DNA of 64,000 bases from CAISCU01 sp051861545. GTDB taxonomy: Bacteria > Bacteroidota > Bacteroidia > UKL13-3. Location: assembly GCA_051861545.1 (NCBI GenBank), contig JBIMKP010000018.1, forward strand, positions 22,674 through 86,673, in the 5' to 3' direction. A program made the position numbers and the translations under genes. The first letter of the stretch is position 1, and each line of letters opens with the position of its first letter. Under the pieces are notes generated by a model. That model was given only the letters and a program-made list of their open reading frames with translations, was not told the origin of the DNA and made no database searches. Positions 33,156-42,558 of the stretch are shown here, in pieces.

Positions 33156-35570
33156 ATGAAAATAAGGTCATTTATTTTATTAGTCATTTCAATTTGTGGA
33201 ATGAAATTGAGTGCTCAAGAAAATCTCAATTACCAAAAACCTTCAGCTGAAATACTAGCTCTTGCTGATTACCAAAGAGCTCCTTCCGTTTCTATGAATT
33301 CTAAAAAAGAGTACCTGATTTTCTCTTATAGAAATACATACAAAACACTCGACGATTTAAACCAAGAAGAAATGCGTTTGGGTGGTTTACGTATCAACCC
33401 TATTACAAATATTTCAAGTAGCATTACATATGTCAACAACTTGAAAATGCGTAAAATCAACGAAAAGGAAATTCGCGATATCAAAGGACTTCCTTTAGAT
33501 GCAAAAATTGCTTATATGAGTTTTAGTCCTGATGAAAAATACATGGCTTTTACAAATACCGTTTCTACAGGAGTTGAATTGTGGCTCATACATCTAGAAT
33601 CAGGCTCCGCCAAAAGAATTTGTGATGCCAACTTAAATGCAAATCTTGGGTCTCCTTTTACATGGACAGCAGATTCGAAATCTTTGTTGTGTAAGAATTT
33701 ACCATCAAATAGGCCGGCACTTATCGACCCGAAAAAAGATTTACCTAAAGGCCCAACTGTTTCTAACAGCGATGGAAGTAAATCACAAAATAGAACCTTT
33801 CAAGATTTACTAAAAAACAAAACCGATGAAATCAATTTTGAAAACTTGGTTACCTCAGAACTCAATTTAATTAGTCTTGATGGAACCAAAACTACCTTTA
33901 AAAAAGCTGATATGTATATTGGAGAATCATACTCACCAGATGGTAATTATTTAATGATTACGAAATTGGAAAAGCCATTTTCTTATATCGTTCCATTAAG
34001 CCGTTTCCCTCAAAAATCCTATGTGTTTGATCTATCAGGAAAGGAAATCAAACTTGTGAATGATGTGCCACTAAATGAAATCATGCCCAAAGGATTTTCA
34101 TCTGTAAGAAAAGGTAAACGAAACATGGTTTGGAGAAGTGATAAAGCAGCCGAACTTTATTTTGTTGAAGCATTAGATGAAGGAGACCAAGCAAAAAAAG
34201 TAGATTTCAGGGATGAAATTTTTGTTTGGACAGCGCCTTTTTCTGAATCACCAAAAAGTATTTTCAAAACCAAACAAAGATTTGCTGGTGTTACTTGGGG
34301 AAATGAAAACTTGGCCATTATAAGTGATATGTGGTATGATACAAGGAATACTTTAACTTATGTGATAAATCCATCTAATCCAAATCAAGCTGCAAAAGAA
34401 TTATACAATAGAAATTACCAGGATGTTTACTCAGACCCTGGTTCATATGAAACTAAAAAGAACCAATATGGCAGACAAACTTTAGTTATTGAAGATAATA
34501 AGTTATTCTTAATTGGCGATGGATTTACAGCTAAAGGACAATTCCCTTTTATTGATGAACTTGACATCAATACCTTTAAAACAAAACGTATTTACACTTC
34601 CAATATTCCAAACAAAAAGGAGGATATTTTATCAATTGAAGATTTCAAAAAAGGAATTGCATTGGTTCAAATACAATCAAAAACCGATTTCCCAAATTAC
34701 TATTTCAGAACCTATTCAAGTAAAGCAAAACCTGTTCAATTGACCTTCTTTATCAATCCTTTTGAAAGCATTAAAAATGTATCAAAAGAATTAATTCAAT
34801 ACAAAAGAAAAGATGGAGTTGAATTAACTGGAACCTTATATTTACCAGCCAATTACGATAAAACTAAAAAAGAAAAATTACCTCTTTTAATCTGGGCTTA
34901 TCCAACAGAATACAAAGACAAAAATTCTGCAGGACAAAACACTCAAAATCCAAATGAATTTACCTTTCCTAATTATGGTTCATTTGTATATTGGGTAAGT
35001 AAAGGTTATGCTGTTTTAGATGATGCAGCTTTTCCTATTATTGGTGAAGGTAAAACAGAACCCAATGATAATTTCATGGATCAATTGGTTTGGAATGCCG
35101 AAGCTGCTATTGAAGCGGTAAACAATATGGGTTATATCAATCCTAAAAAAGTTGCTGTTGGTGGCCATTCTTATGGAGCCTTCATGACAGCTAATTTATT
35201 GACTCATTCCAATTTATTTGCCTGTGGAATTGCACGAAGCGGCGCTTATAACAGAACCTTAACTCCATTTGGATTTCAAAGTGAACAAAGAAATTATTGG
35301 GATGTGCCTGAAGTGTATAATACGATGTCGCCATTTATGAATGCACATAAAATGAAAACGCCGATGTTGTTGGTACATGGCGATGCTGATAACAATCCAG
35401 GAACATTTACATTACAAACAGAAAGGTATTTTCAGGCATTAAAAGGATTGGGTGCTCCAGTAAGAATGGTATTGCTGCCAAAAGAATCACATGGTTATGC
35501 TGCTAAAGAGAACATCCTTCATTTATTGTGGGAACAAGATCAATTTTTAGAAAAGTATTTGAAGAAATAA
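33156..35570 (+). CDS. S9 family serine peptidase, exported
   Basis: 804 residues with a signal peptide (KIRSFILLVISICGMKLSAQ), a long propeller-like N-terminal part, and a C-terminal prolyl-oligopeptidase hydrolase domain. The catalytic Ser lies in AVGGHSYGAFMTANLL (about 671), Asp in LLVHGDADNNPGTF (about 743), and His in ESHGYAAKE (about 779). The propeller domain includes SFSPDEKYMAFTN and LEKPFSYIVPLSRFPQKS. The sequence resembles the glutamyl-endopeptidase-like S9D branch more than DPP4. It should cut peptides in the periplasm. No T9SS domain is present. Confidence 0.92.
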   Translation: MKIRSFILLVISICGMKLSAQENLNYQKPSAEILALADYQRAPSVSMNSKKEYLIFSYRNTYKTLDDLNQEEMRLGGLRINPITNISSSITYVNNLKMRKINEKEIRDIKGLPLDAKIAYMSFSPDEKYMAFTNTVSTGVELWLIHLESGSAKRICDANLNANLGSPFTWTADSKSLLCKNLPSNRPALIDPKKDLPKGPTVSNSDGSKSQNRTFQDLLKNKTDEINFENLVTSELNLISLDGTKTTFKKADMYIGESYSPDGNYLMITKLEKPFSYIVPLSRFPQKSYVFDLSGKEIKLVNDVPLNEIMPKGFSSVRKGKRNMVWRSDKAAELYFVEALDEGDQAKKVDFRDEIFVWTAPFSESPKSIFKTKQRFAGVTWGNENLAIISDMWYDTRNTLTYVINPSNPNQAAKELYNRNYQDVYSDPGSYETKKNQYGRQTLVIEDNKLFLIGDGFTAKGQFPFIDELDINTFKTKRIYTSNIPNKKEDILSIEDFKKGIALVQIQSKTDFPNYYFRTYSSKAKPVQLTFFINPFESIKNVSKELIQYKRKDGVELTGTLYLPANYDKTKKEKLPLLIWAYPTEYKDKNSAGQNTQNPNEFTFPNYGSFVYWVSKGYAVLDDAAFPIIGEGKTEPNDNFMDQLVWNAEAAIEAVNNMGYINPKKVAVGGHSYGAFMTANLLTHSNLFACGIARSGAYNRTLTPFGFQSEQRNYWDVPEVYNTMSPFMNAHKMKTPMLLVHGDADNNPGTFTLQTERYFQALKGLGAPVRMVLLPKESHGYAAKENILHLLWEQDQFLEKYLKK

Positions 35571-35624
35571 ATTCATCATTTACTTGTTAAATGAGCCTTT
35601 TGTGTGGATTTAATCTATGATGAA

Positions 35625-35650
35625 AAAGGATAATAATTGGATTATCCTTT
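35625..35650. terminator. bidirectional intrinsic terminator
   Basis: The stem AAAGGATAAT/ATTATCCTTT closes a 6-base loop; T-rich on the right and A-rich on the left. It lies between the S9 peptidase gene and the convergent small gene that ends at 35656. Confidence 0.8.
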
Positions 35651-35655
35651 AATTT

Positions 35656-35790
35656 TTATTGAAACTTTTCAATAAGTTTTTTGATTGACTCTTCTTCTGT
35701 CAAATAAGTATTAATATCCTCTTTCAATCGTTCATCTAAGACCAACTTCATTTCATCAGTTAACTGATATTCATTTATCTTTTCATCCAT
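35656..35790 (-). CDS. small orphan antitoxin-like protein
   Basis: A 44-residue frame opening with MDEKINEYQLTDEMKLVLDE, then a charged helix and the tail EEESIKKLIEKF. This layout, an acidic helical start followed by an EES/EEV-type C-terminal helix, is that of short antitoxins found with RelE/ParE toxins in Bacteroidota. No toxin lies downstream: the next sequence is a terminator. It could be a relic or an antitoxin acting on a toxin elsewhere. Confidence 0.55.
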   Translation of the reverse strand: MDEKINEYQLTDEMKLVLDERLKEDINTYLTEEESIKKLIEKFQ

Positions 35791-35841
35791 AATGAAAGTA
35801 ATTGCTTTTAATTATTTCCAAACAAAATTACAAAACTTAAT

Positions 35842-36357
35842 TTAATCCAAATCAAACACATATTTCGATTCCCATAAATCGCCATTGTGTTTAAATAGCG
35901 TGATTTTATCAGCTAAAAAACCGCCATGAAGTTCTTTTGTTTTGATGCGGTTCCAAGCTTTTTGAACACATCCTTTTTCTAAGTCACGGTGTGCTATTTT
36001 GATATTTGAAAAGGGTTCAAATTGAGGTTCAGGAGAAATTTTCTCAAAAAAACCTTTCATACAAGTCAATAAACCTTCGTTCTCTTCGATTTTAGCATAA
36101 ATCAATTCATTCTCTTTATCGCAAACAATTTCTACGATTTCTATTACTTGAGAATAACAATTTTGTACCGCCGATTTTATTTGGTGAACCAATAAGTATT
36201 CCTCAGCATCCCTCCAATGAAATTCCGGCAAAATTTCTATGTGTGGAGGTAAGGCATTTTCCATTAACAGGAATTTATCCATCATACCACGCATTTCATC
36301 CATAATCCCAATGCTGGGTTGTGGTGGACAAATGGCTAATAGATACTTGCTTTTCAT
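35842..36357 (-). CDS. 2H phosphoesterase (2'-5' RNA ligase-like) family protein
   Basis: 171 residues. MKSKYLLAICPPQPSIGIMDEMRGMM is the usual first strand and helix of the LigT/2H fold, HIEILPEFHW gives the first His motif, and FSNIKIAHRDLEKG the second. Both motifs differ from the standard HxT/S: here they are HIE and HRD, so phosphodiesterase activity is uncertain. I start at MKSKY because family members start there; an upstream ATG would add nine residues. Confidence 0.68.
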   Translation of the reverse strand: MKSKYLLAICPPQPSIGIMDEMRGMMDKFLLMENALPPHIEILPEFHWRDAEEYLLVHQIKSAVQNCYSQVIEIVEIVCDKENELIYAKIEENEGLLTCMKGFFEKISPEPQFEPFSNIKIAHRDLEKGCVQKAWNRIKTKELHGGFLADKITLFKHNGDLWESKYVFDLD

Positions 36358-36450
36358 AATTGATTTTGAGCCCACAAAATACAACTTGTAAGGCTTTCTA
36401 AATCAACACAAAGCTTAAAAATGGAGACTTTTGTTTGAATAGCAATATGA

Positions 36451-38550
36451 CTATGATATCCTGCCCCATTTTGCATTTTTTTGGTAAAGAGCAAAGTATA
36501 GACTTAGGGATTTATTCACATCTTTTTCAAGATTTATGTCATTCTCTAACACTAATTTCGCTTCATTTCGCGCTTGTTCTATTAAAACATGGTCTTCTGA
36601 TATGTCTGCAATTTTCAAATCCAGACTACCACTTTGAGCTGTTCCTTCTAATTCGCCCGGACCTCTTAATTTCAAATCAACCTCCGCAATTTTAAACCCA
36701 TCCGTTGTTTCAGTCATGGTTTTTAAACGAAGTCTGGCATCATTACTAAGTTCATGTCCACTCATTAAAATACAATATGATTGATCTGCACCACGCCCTA
36801 CTCTACCTCTTAACTGATGTAATTGTGATAAGCCAAATTTTTCGGCACTTTCTATAATCATTACGGAAGCATTTGGCACATTCACACCTACTTCAATAAC
36901 AGTTGTTGCCACCATAATTTGCGTTTCACCTCTCACAAACCTTTGCATTTCAAAATCTTTGTCTGAAGGCTTAAGCTTCCCATGAACCATACTAACAGCA
37001 TACTTAGGCGCTGGAAATTCTTTGATGATGCTTTCAAAACCATCAACCAAACTTTTATAAGTTAGCTTTTCTGATTCTTCAATTAATGGATAAACTATAT
37101 AAACTTGTCGACCTAAAGTAATTTGCTGCTGAATGAAGCCATAAACTTGTAATCTACTTGCATCAAAACGATGTACGGTATGAATGGGCTTTCTTCCAGC
37201 TGGTAATTCATCTATGATTGATGTATCTAAATCACCATAAAGAGTCATGGCTAAAGTTCTAGGAATAGGAGTAGCTGTCATTACCAAAACATGCGGCGGA
37301 TAAATATTCTTCTTCCACAGCCTGGCTCTTTGTTCTACCCCAAATCGGTGTTGTTCATCAACAATAGCCAAACCCAAATTCTTAAAAACTACTTTGTCTT
37401 CTATCAATGCATGTGTTCCAACCAGAATATGCAAATCACCAGATTCCAAATCCATGGCAATTTGTCGGCGCTCTTTGGTTTTAGTTGAGCCAGTTAACAA
37501 TGCCACTTTTACTGGCATATCCTTTAATAAGGAAACCAAAGTTTGGTAATGTTGCTGAGCCAGAATTTCTGTAGGTGCCATCATACAAGCCTGGTATTTG
37601 TTATCAAGCGCCATGAGCATACACATCAAAGCAACAACAGTTTTACCACTACCAACATCACCTTGTAAAAGCCTGTTCATTTGAATACCTCTTTTTACAT
37701 CAGCTCTTATTTCTTTTAAGACGCGTTTTTGCGCATTGGTTAATTCAAAAGGTAAATAAGAATTATAAAAAGTATTGAAAAAATCACCAATTTGTTCAAG
37801 TCGAATTCCGTTTACAACTTGTGTTCTATTCATTTTATACCTGAGCAAACGCAATTGAATAAAGAAGAGTTCTTCAAATTTTAAACGATGTTCGGCTTTA
37901 CCCAATTTGTCTAGATTTTCGGGGAAATGTATTTGAAGAAAAGCATCTTTTCTATTTAGGAAATTAAACTTCGTTAAAATTTGTGTTGGAATATTTTCAG
38001 CCAATTCAAAACGAGGATCTGAAATAACAGCATGAACCATTTTCATGATGGCTTTTGAATCGACACCTCTCGCCTTCATTTTTTCAGAACAATTATACAA
38101 AGGCATGATGTGTAAATACCTTTTGTTTTGTAAATCTTCAAGGTCATCTAATGAAGGATGAACCATATTAAAACTACCATTGAATTCCGATGGTTTACCA
38201 AAAATAAGGTAAGTTTTATTGGCTTTTAGGTTTTCCTTAACCCATTTTACTCCCTGAAACCAAACCAATTCTAGCACACCACTACCATCATAAAACTCAG
38301 CAACCAAACGTGAAGCCCTACCTTCACCAATGGTTCTTAGGTTTCCAATTGTACCTTTTAATTGAATATAAGCTAAACTGGCATCAATCTCTTTTACCTT
38401 GTAAATACGGCTTCTATCGATGTGTCGATAAGGGAAATTAAAAATCAAATCATGAAAATTAAAAATCTCCAAATCCTTCTTCAGCAATTCTGCCTTAGCC
38501 GGACCTACGCCTTTGAGGTATTCGATTGGAGTTTGTAAAAACGGATTCAT
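36451..38550 (-). CDS. recG: ATP-dependent DNA helicase RecG
   Basis: 699 residues with the RecG order: N-terminal wedge domain with FPYRHIDRS, then helicase motifs I (GDVGSGKTVVALM), II (IVDEQHRFGVEQRA, a DEQH form), III (MTATPIPRTLAMTLYGD), and V to VI (VATTVIEVGVNVPNAS, QLRGRVGRG). It reverses stalled forks and branch-migrates junctions. Length and motif spacing fit the family. Confidence 0.96.
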   Translation of the reverse strand: MNPFLQTPIEYLKGVGPAKAELLKKDLEIFNFHDLIFNFPYRHIDRSRIYKVKEIDASLAYIQLKGTIGNLRTIGEGRASRLVAEFYDGSGVLELVWFQGVKWVKENLKANKTYLIFGKPSEFNGSFNMVHPSLDDLEDLQNKRYLHIMPLYNCSEKMKARGVDSKAIMKMVHAVISDPRFELAENIPTQILTKFNFLNRKDAFLQIHFPENLDKLGKAEHRLKFEELFFIQLRLLRYKMNRTQVVNGIRLEQIGDFFNTFYNSYLPFELTNAQKRVLKEIRADVKRGIQMNRLLQGDVGSGKTVVALMCMLMALDNKYQACMMAPTEILAQQHYQTLVSLLKDMPVKVALLTGSTKTKERRQIAMDLESGDLHILVGTHALIEDKVVFKNLGLAIVDEQHRFGVEQRARLWKKNIYPPHVLVMTATPIPRTLAMTLYGDLDTSIIDELPAGRKPIHTVHRFDASRLQVYGFIQQQITLGRQVYIVYPLIEESEKLTYKSLVDGFESIIKEFPAPKYAVSMVHGKLKPSDKDFEMQRFVRGETQIMVATTVIEVGVNVPNASVMIIESAEKFGLSQLHQLRGRVGRGADQSYCILMSGHELSNDARLRLKTMTETTDGFKIAEVDLKLRGPGELEGTAQSGSLDLKIADISEDHVLIEQARNEAKLVLENDINLEKDVNKSLSLYFALYQKNAKWGRIS

Positions 38551-38694
38551 GAACTACGAAATAAAGTAAAAAGGGTGAATATCCTTAATTTTACCCTATT
38601 GAATTATCTTCTTAATTTTGTTGATGTTTAAACAATTAAGGACAGACAATATCAATACTAAAAATATTTACAATTGGTATTACATTCGCATCAA

Positions 38695-39825
38695 ATGAAA
38701 ACTCAACTCATCTATAAAGGAATCTTTGTATTCATACTATTTTTAACTACCCAAACTATTTTTGCTTCAAACCTATTTCCTATTGAGAAAAAAGGAAAAT
38801 GGGGTTATATGGATGAAAGTGGCAAAATGATTATCGATTTCAAATTCGATATTGCAGGCGAATTCAATGAGGGTTATGCAACTGTGGCCTTAAACAGAAT
38901 GCCTTGTGTGATTGATGAAAATGAAAATAGGATTATTGATACAGGTTTATATCAATTCATCGGAAATTATTCTGAAGGTTTGGTTTCTGTGATGGATTAT
39001 AAATTCAAACGTTATTACCTCAATAATCAATCAAAAATTGTCATCAAACTTGCTGATGAAATTTATGATGCAGGCACTTTTCACAATGGTTTAGCTAGAG
39101 TTGGAAAAAAGATAGACATCCACCAAAACAAATTTGGAGTGGACATCAGCAATTTAGGTTATGCATTTACATATATCAAAAAAGATGGTAGCTATTTAAC
39201 TGATTTCATTTTTGATGATGCAGATGATTTTATAGAACCAGTTGCAAGGGTTTTACAAGGCAAAAAATTTGGTTTGATAAACCTTAGCGGAAAATTCTTG
39301 ATTGAACCACGTTATTCAAACATGAGTGTTTTTAATGAAGGATTAGCTGTTGTAGACTATATTGGCTCTTATGGCTATATCGATACCAATGGTGTTGAAA
39401 TTATTAAACCTCAATTCGAATATGCAAAAGCTTTTAGTAATGGAATGGCAGCCGTTTCAGTAAAAGGAAAATTTGGCTTTATTGATACAGATGGCAAATT
39501 GGCAATTCCAGCAAAATTCGATGATGTAAGACCATTCGCTGAAGGAAGAGCTGCAGTTTTAGAAATGAACAAATGGGCTTTTGTTGATGAAAAAGGAAAT
39601 TATATCTACCAACCTTATTTCGAAGAAGCAAGTTATTTCAACGAAGGATTATGTCCTGTTAAACTAAAAGGCAAATGGGGGGCAATCGATAAACAAGGAC
39701 ATATTTTAGTTCCATTCCAATTTGAACACATTGGTATTTTCGAAAATGGTGTTGCTGAAGTAATTTACAGAGGCATTAATTTATATGTTGATTTGAGGGG
39801 CAATGTGCTGCCGAGACTTAATTAG
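38695..39825 (+). CDS. WG repeat protein, exported
   Basis: 376 residues with a signal peptide (MKTQLIYKGIFVFILFL, ending IFAS) and about nine WG/KWG repeats, such as KKGKWGYMDESGKMIIDFKFD, GKFGFIDTDGKLAIPAKFDD and LKGKWGAIDKQGHILVPFQFE. These repeats form a beta structure and often bind other proteins; the function here is not known. I start at the ATG at 38695, since TACATTCG just upstream looks like a -7 box and the longer frame would need a TTG start. A 7-base-period array overlaps its end. Confidence 0.88.
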   Translation: MKTQLIYKGIFVFILFLTTQTIFASNLFPIEKKGKWGYMDESGKMIIDFKFDIAGEFNEGYATVALNRMPCVIDENENRIIDTGLYQFIGNYSEGLVSVMDYKFKRYYLNNQSKIVIKLADEIYDAGTFHNGLARVGKKIDIHQNKFGVDISNLGYAFTYIKKDGSYLTDFIFDDADDFIEPVARVLQGKKFGLINLSGKFLIEPRYSNMSVFNEGLAVVDYIGSYGYIDTNGVEIIKPQFEYAKAFSNGMAAVSVKGKFGFIDTDGKLAIPAKFDDVRPFAEGRAAVLEMNKWAFVDEKGNYIYQPYFEEASYFNEGLCPVKLKGKWGAIDKQGHILVPFQFEHIGIFENGVAEVIYRGINLYVDLRGNVLPRLN

Positions 39826-39865
39826 CAGCCGGCTTTTGGCTTTTGGAAGTTTGCTATTGGCTTGG
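39824..39865 (+). repeat. 7-bp-period array, plus orientation, six units
   Basis: Six successive 7-base units follow the pattern NGCNNNT, for example GGCTTTT twice and TGCTATT; one (GGAAGTT) deviates. It begins in the last bases of the WG-repeat gene. It is read in the opposite orientation to the array at 40776, and the two bracket the gene at 39992. Confidence 0.7.
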
Positions 39866-39991
39866 ATTTTAGAGGGATGTGAGATTTAACACCATATAAT
39901 TATTTAGTGTATTCTTAAATAGATTAAATTGAGGTTATTTAAATAAATTGCTTCATTTGAACCCAATACTTTTTAATTCCCAATGATTTAT

Positions 39992-40624
39992 TCATTTTAC
40001 TTTATTATAAATCATCATTCCTCTTTTGTATTCGCCAATTGGTAACTTATTATAAAAATCTTTGTATAAACCTTTAAGATTTAATCGAATTTTCAGATTA
40101 TCTAAAAAGTTGTTCAATTTTACACTTTCAACAATAGATTTATTCTGAACTCTTGGTGTCCAATAACATTTTCTAAAGTGCCTATTCTTTGAGCAAAACT
40201 CTATTGTAATAGTAGTTCCATCTACTCCAGCAGACCAACCTATAATATCTTTTTGAAATGGAATTGTGTCTATAAAAGCAGCTTCATTAATAATCATTTT
40301 ACTTTGTCTAGTTGACAATTTTCTTTTTCCGAAAATCACCTTTTCTTCAAAAGTAATATCAGTATCATTTGAAGTCCAAACATATGAAGTAACTATACCA
40401 TGAATTTTACCTTTACCATCTTGCCAAACCTCAATTATCTGTTGACCTCCAGTCCAAATTCGAAGGAATTTTGTAAATTTTGTTTTAGTTAAATCCTCTA
40501 AGGATAGTTCTTTCAAGGATGTTTCCAAACGATAAGAACAAGTTGAGTCTATAGAATTAAAGGTTTGTCCTAAGCAGTTTGAAAAACCTAAAAAAGTTAA
40601 AACTATAATTAAAAAATGTTTCAT
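39992..40624 (-). CDS. exported protein of unknown function
   Basis: 210 residues: a signal peptide (MKHFLIIVLTFLGFSNC to LGQ), then beta strands and charged helices with two well-placed Cys (STCSYRLE and IEFCSKNRH). It contains WQDGKGKIHGIVTSYVW and WSAGVDGTTITIEFC. I recognise no family. It stands alone on the minus strand, with inverted 7-base-period arrays about 127 bases beyond its end and 150 bases before its start. Confidence 0.7.
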   Translation of the reverse strand: MKHFLIIVLTFLGFSNCLGQTFNSIDSTCSYRLETSLKELSLEDLTKTKFTKFLRIWTGGQQIIEVWQDGKGKIHGIVTSYVWTSNDTDITFEEKVIFGKRKLSTRQSKMIINEAAFIDTIPFQKDIIGWSAGVDGTTITIEFCSKNRHFRKCYWTPRVQNKSIVESVKLNNFLDNLKIRLNLKGLYKDFYNKLPIGEYKRGMMIYNKVK

Positions 40625-40775
40625 AAGAATAAAAAACTCTTGAGATAATGGCAATAAATACTAAACTAGTAAATCTAAGAAATAGTTTGAAAACAATTGC
40701 CTAATCAAACATCTACAATTTACACAAAATTCTTTACAGTCTCCTTTTAAAAGCGCTTTATTAAAACGAATCCCC

Positions 40776-40803
40776 CTCCGCCAACAGCCAAAAGCAAAAA
40801 GCC
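40776..40803 (-). repeat. 7-bp-period array, minus orientation, four units
   Basis: Read on the minus strand, four 7-base units: GGCTTTT, TGCTTTT, GGCTGTT and GGCGGAG. It is the inverted partner of the array at 39824 and lies just after the metallopeptidase stop. Confidence 0.65.
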
Positions 40804-40815
40804 AAAGTTTGTAAA

Positions 40816-42558
40816 TCAATACTTTACAATCTTCTCTGCAAACGCATTTTCGCCATTGCTTATTTCTAGCAAATAAATTCCGCTGGTGAATAAAGTTGGG
40901 TCAATTTTAAAGTTTGAATTCCATTCGCTGCTTTGAAGTAATTTACCTTCTAATGTGTAAACTTTGTATTGAAGCAGCTTATTCGATTGATTACTGATTT
41001 CTATTGCACTTGTTCCATTTGCAAATCCATTGGTGTTAAAAATTTGAACTTGCTCTTTGAATGCTTTTATTGGATCTAGTGATAAAACCACTGCAAATCC
41101 TCTTTCTTGTAACCTAGTTTTTAGTGGACCATAATGTGCCCTCGAATACAATAAACTATCTGCAAGTACCAATAAATCTGCGGCATCCTGTAAACTCATG
41201 TTGTTGGTATAAAAATAGGTTGAGCCAAACAATAGTTTTGTAGTTATTTCTCTTCCCAAATCCAAACTAATATCGTTTAACATACTACTCCAGATTTCTG
41301 ATGTTGAATAGAAATCAGAGCTTACATTAGTAGGATATTTTTTGTTGGTATCGGTATTTCTTCCATCCCAGTATACGTTATGTCCATCCCAATTAAATAC
41401 TTTTCTCCAATTGAACTCTGAAATAGCTTTTGAATATTGTGTTGCCATGAAATCACAGTTGGCTTCCTCAAAGGCCAATCGCTCTAATCCGTTTGTTGAA
41501 TTAGGTGCAATGCTGTAATTTAATGCATGGGTATATTCATGCACAATCACGTCAGCATCTTCTGCATCAGGCACTCCGCCTGTTCCAAAATAAAGCGAAG
41601 GATCATCATTATCAAAAGCAAACCTCGATTGGTCCTGTCCCTGAAAAGCTGTTGGATCAACTTTAATCTGATAATTGGCCAGACTATCCAATCCAATACT
41701 TTTTAAATATGCTTGTACTTCAGCAATATGATACAATACCATGAATTCTCTGAAGAATGACTGGTTTCTGCTGAAATCGAAATTGGCTGTTTTAGAAGTA
41801 AATGGTTCATTGCTTGGCGACTCTAAATCCATGATGACAGCATATTTGTTTTCAGCAAAAAAACTATCATTATCAAAACGAATTGGAACAGTAACGTTTA
41901 CTCTTTGTGCTGATATTGCAGGATAATCATTGCCATTGTTGTTCACCCAAAGTCCATTATCATCACCATAAGCTTTTTGAGCAGTGGTTAATGGATCAGG
42001 CTTGAACAATTTACTGCTAACTAAAGTATCTTGTTTGGCTAATAAATCCAATTGTCTATTGAACAACAATTCTCCTTTTCCAGTTCTGATTTCTTCAAAC
42101 AAAACACCAGTTTCAGATTTCACTTTGCTCAAATAAGCAATTGAATATTCACCATTTTTATTGGTCCAAACCATGTTGGATTGACTTGATTTAAAGCTGA
42201 TTTTTGAAGCAGTTCCGTTTTCAAGATTGCTGCTGACAAATATCAAAACGCCATTTTTATTGATGTTAAGTTTGATATCACTTCCGTAAACAGGAATGCC
42301 ATTGTAACAATGCTGAAACAACTGGTGTTTTCCTACAACACTATTTTTCTCAAACAACAATTTAAAACTATGTACCTGATCTTTCGAATTCAGAAATGTA
42401 GCTCTTAAATAGTTCTGCAATTCAATTTCATTTAACTGGTTAAAATTAATTGAATGATTAGTCCTTGACGAAGCAGCATTCTTTTGGGTATCTATTGACG
42501 TTTGAGCGAATACACAAACATTCAGCAATAAAAAAAATAGCGCAAATTTATTTCTCAT
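40816..42558 (-). CDS. secreted zinc metallopeptidase (thermolysin-like) with T9SS domain
   Basis: 580 residues with a signal peptide (FALFFLLLNVCVFAQ), a propeptide of FTP type (HSFKLLFEKNSVVGKHQLFQHC), and a peptidase domain with the HEXXH zinc motif in DVIVHEYTHALNYS (near 340) and the third ligand in RLAFEEANCDFMA. The last 75 or so residues carry a T9SS sorting domain (IEISNQSNKLLQYKVYTLEG to AEKIVKY). It is probably exported as an inactive form and matured outside. M4 and M36 families are both possible; I cannot decide from the sequence. Confidence 0.88.
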   Translation of the reverse strand: MRNKFALFFLLLNVCVFAQTSIDTQKNAASSRTNHSINFNQLNEIELQNYLRATFLNSKDQVHSFKLLFEKNSVVGKHQLFQHCYNGIPVYGSDIKLNINKNGVLIFVSSNLENGTASKISFKSSQSNMVWTNKNGEYSIAYLSKVKSETGVLFEEIRTGKGELLFNRQLDLLAKQDTLVSSKLFKPDPLTTAQKAYGDDNGLWVNNNGNDYPAISAQRVNVTVPIRFDNDSFFAENKYAVIMDLESPSNEPFTSKTANFDFSRNQSFFREFMVLYHIAEVQAYLKSIGLDSLANYQIKVDPTAFQGQDQSRFAFDNDDPSLYFGTGGVPDAEDADVIVHEYTHALNYSIAPNSTNGLERLAFEEANCDFMATQYSKAISEFNWRKVFNWDGHNVYWDGRNTDTNKKYPTNVSSDFYSTSEIWSSMLNDISLDLGREITTKLLFGSTYFYTNNMSLQDAADLLVLADSLLYSRAHYGPLKTRLQERGFAVVLSLDPIKAFKEQVQIFNTNGFANGTSAIEISNQSNKLLQYKVYTLEGKLLQSSEWNSNFKIDPTLFTSGIYLLEISNGENAFAEKIVKY

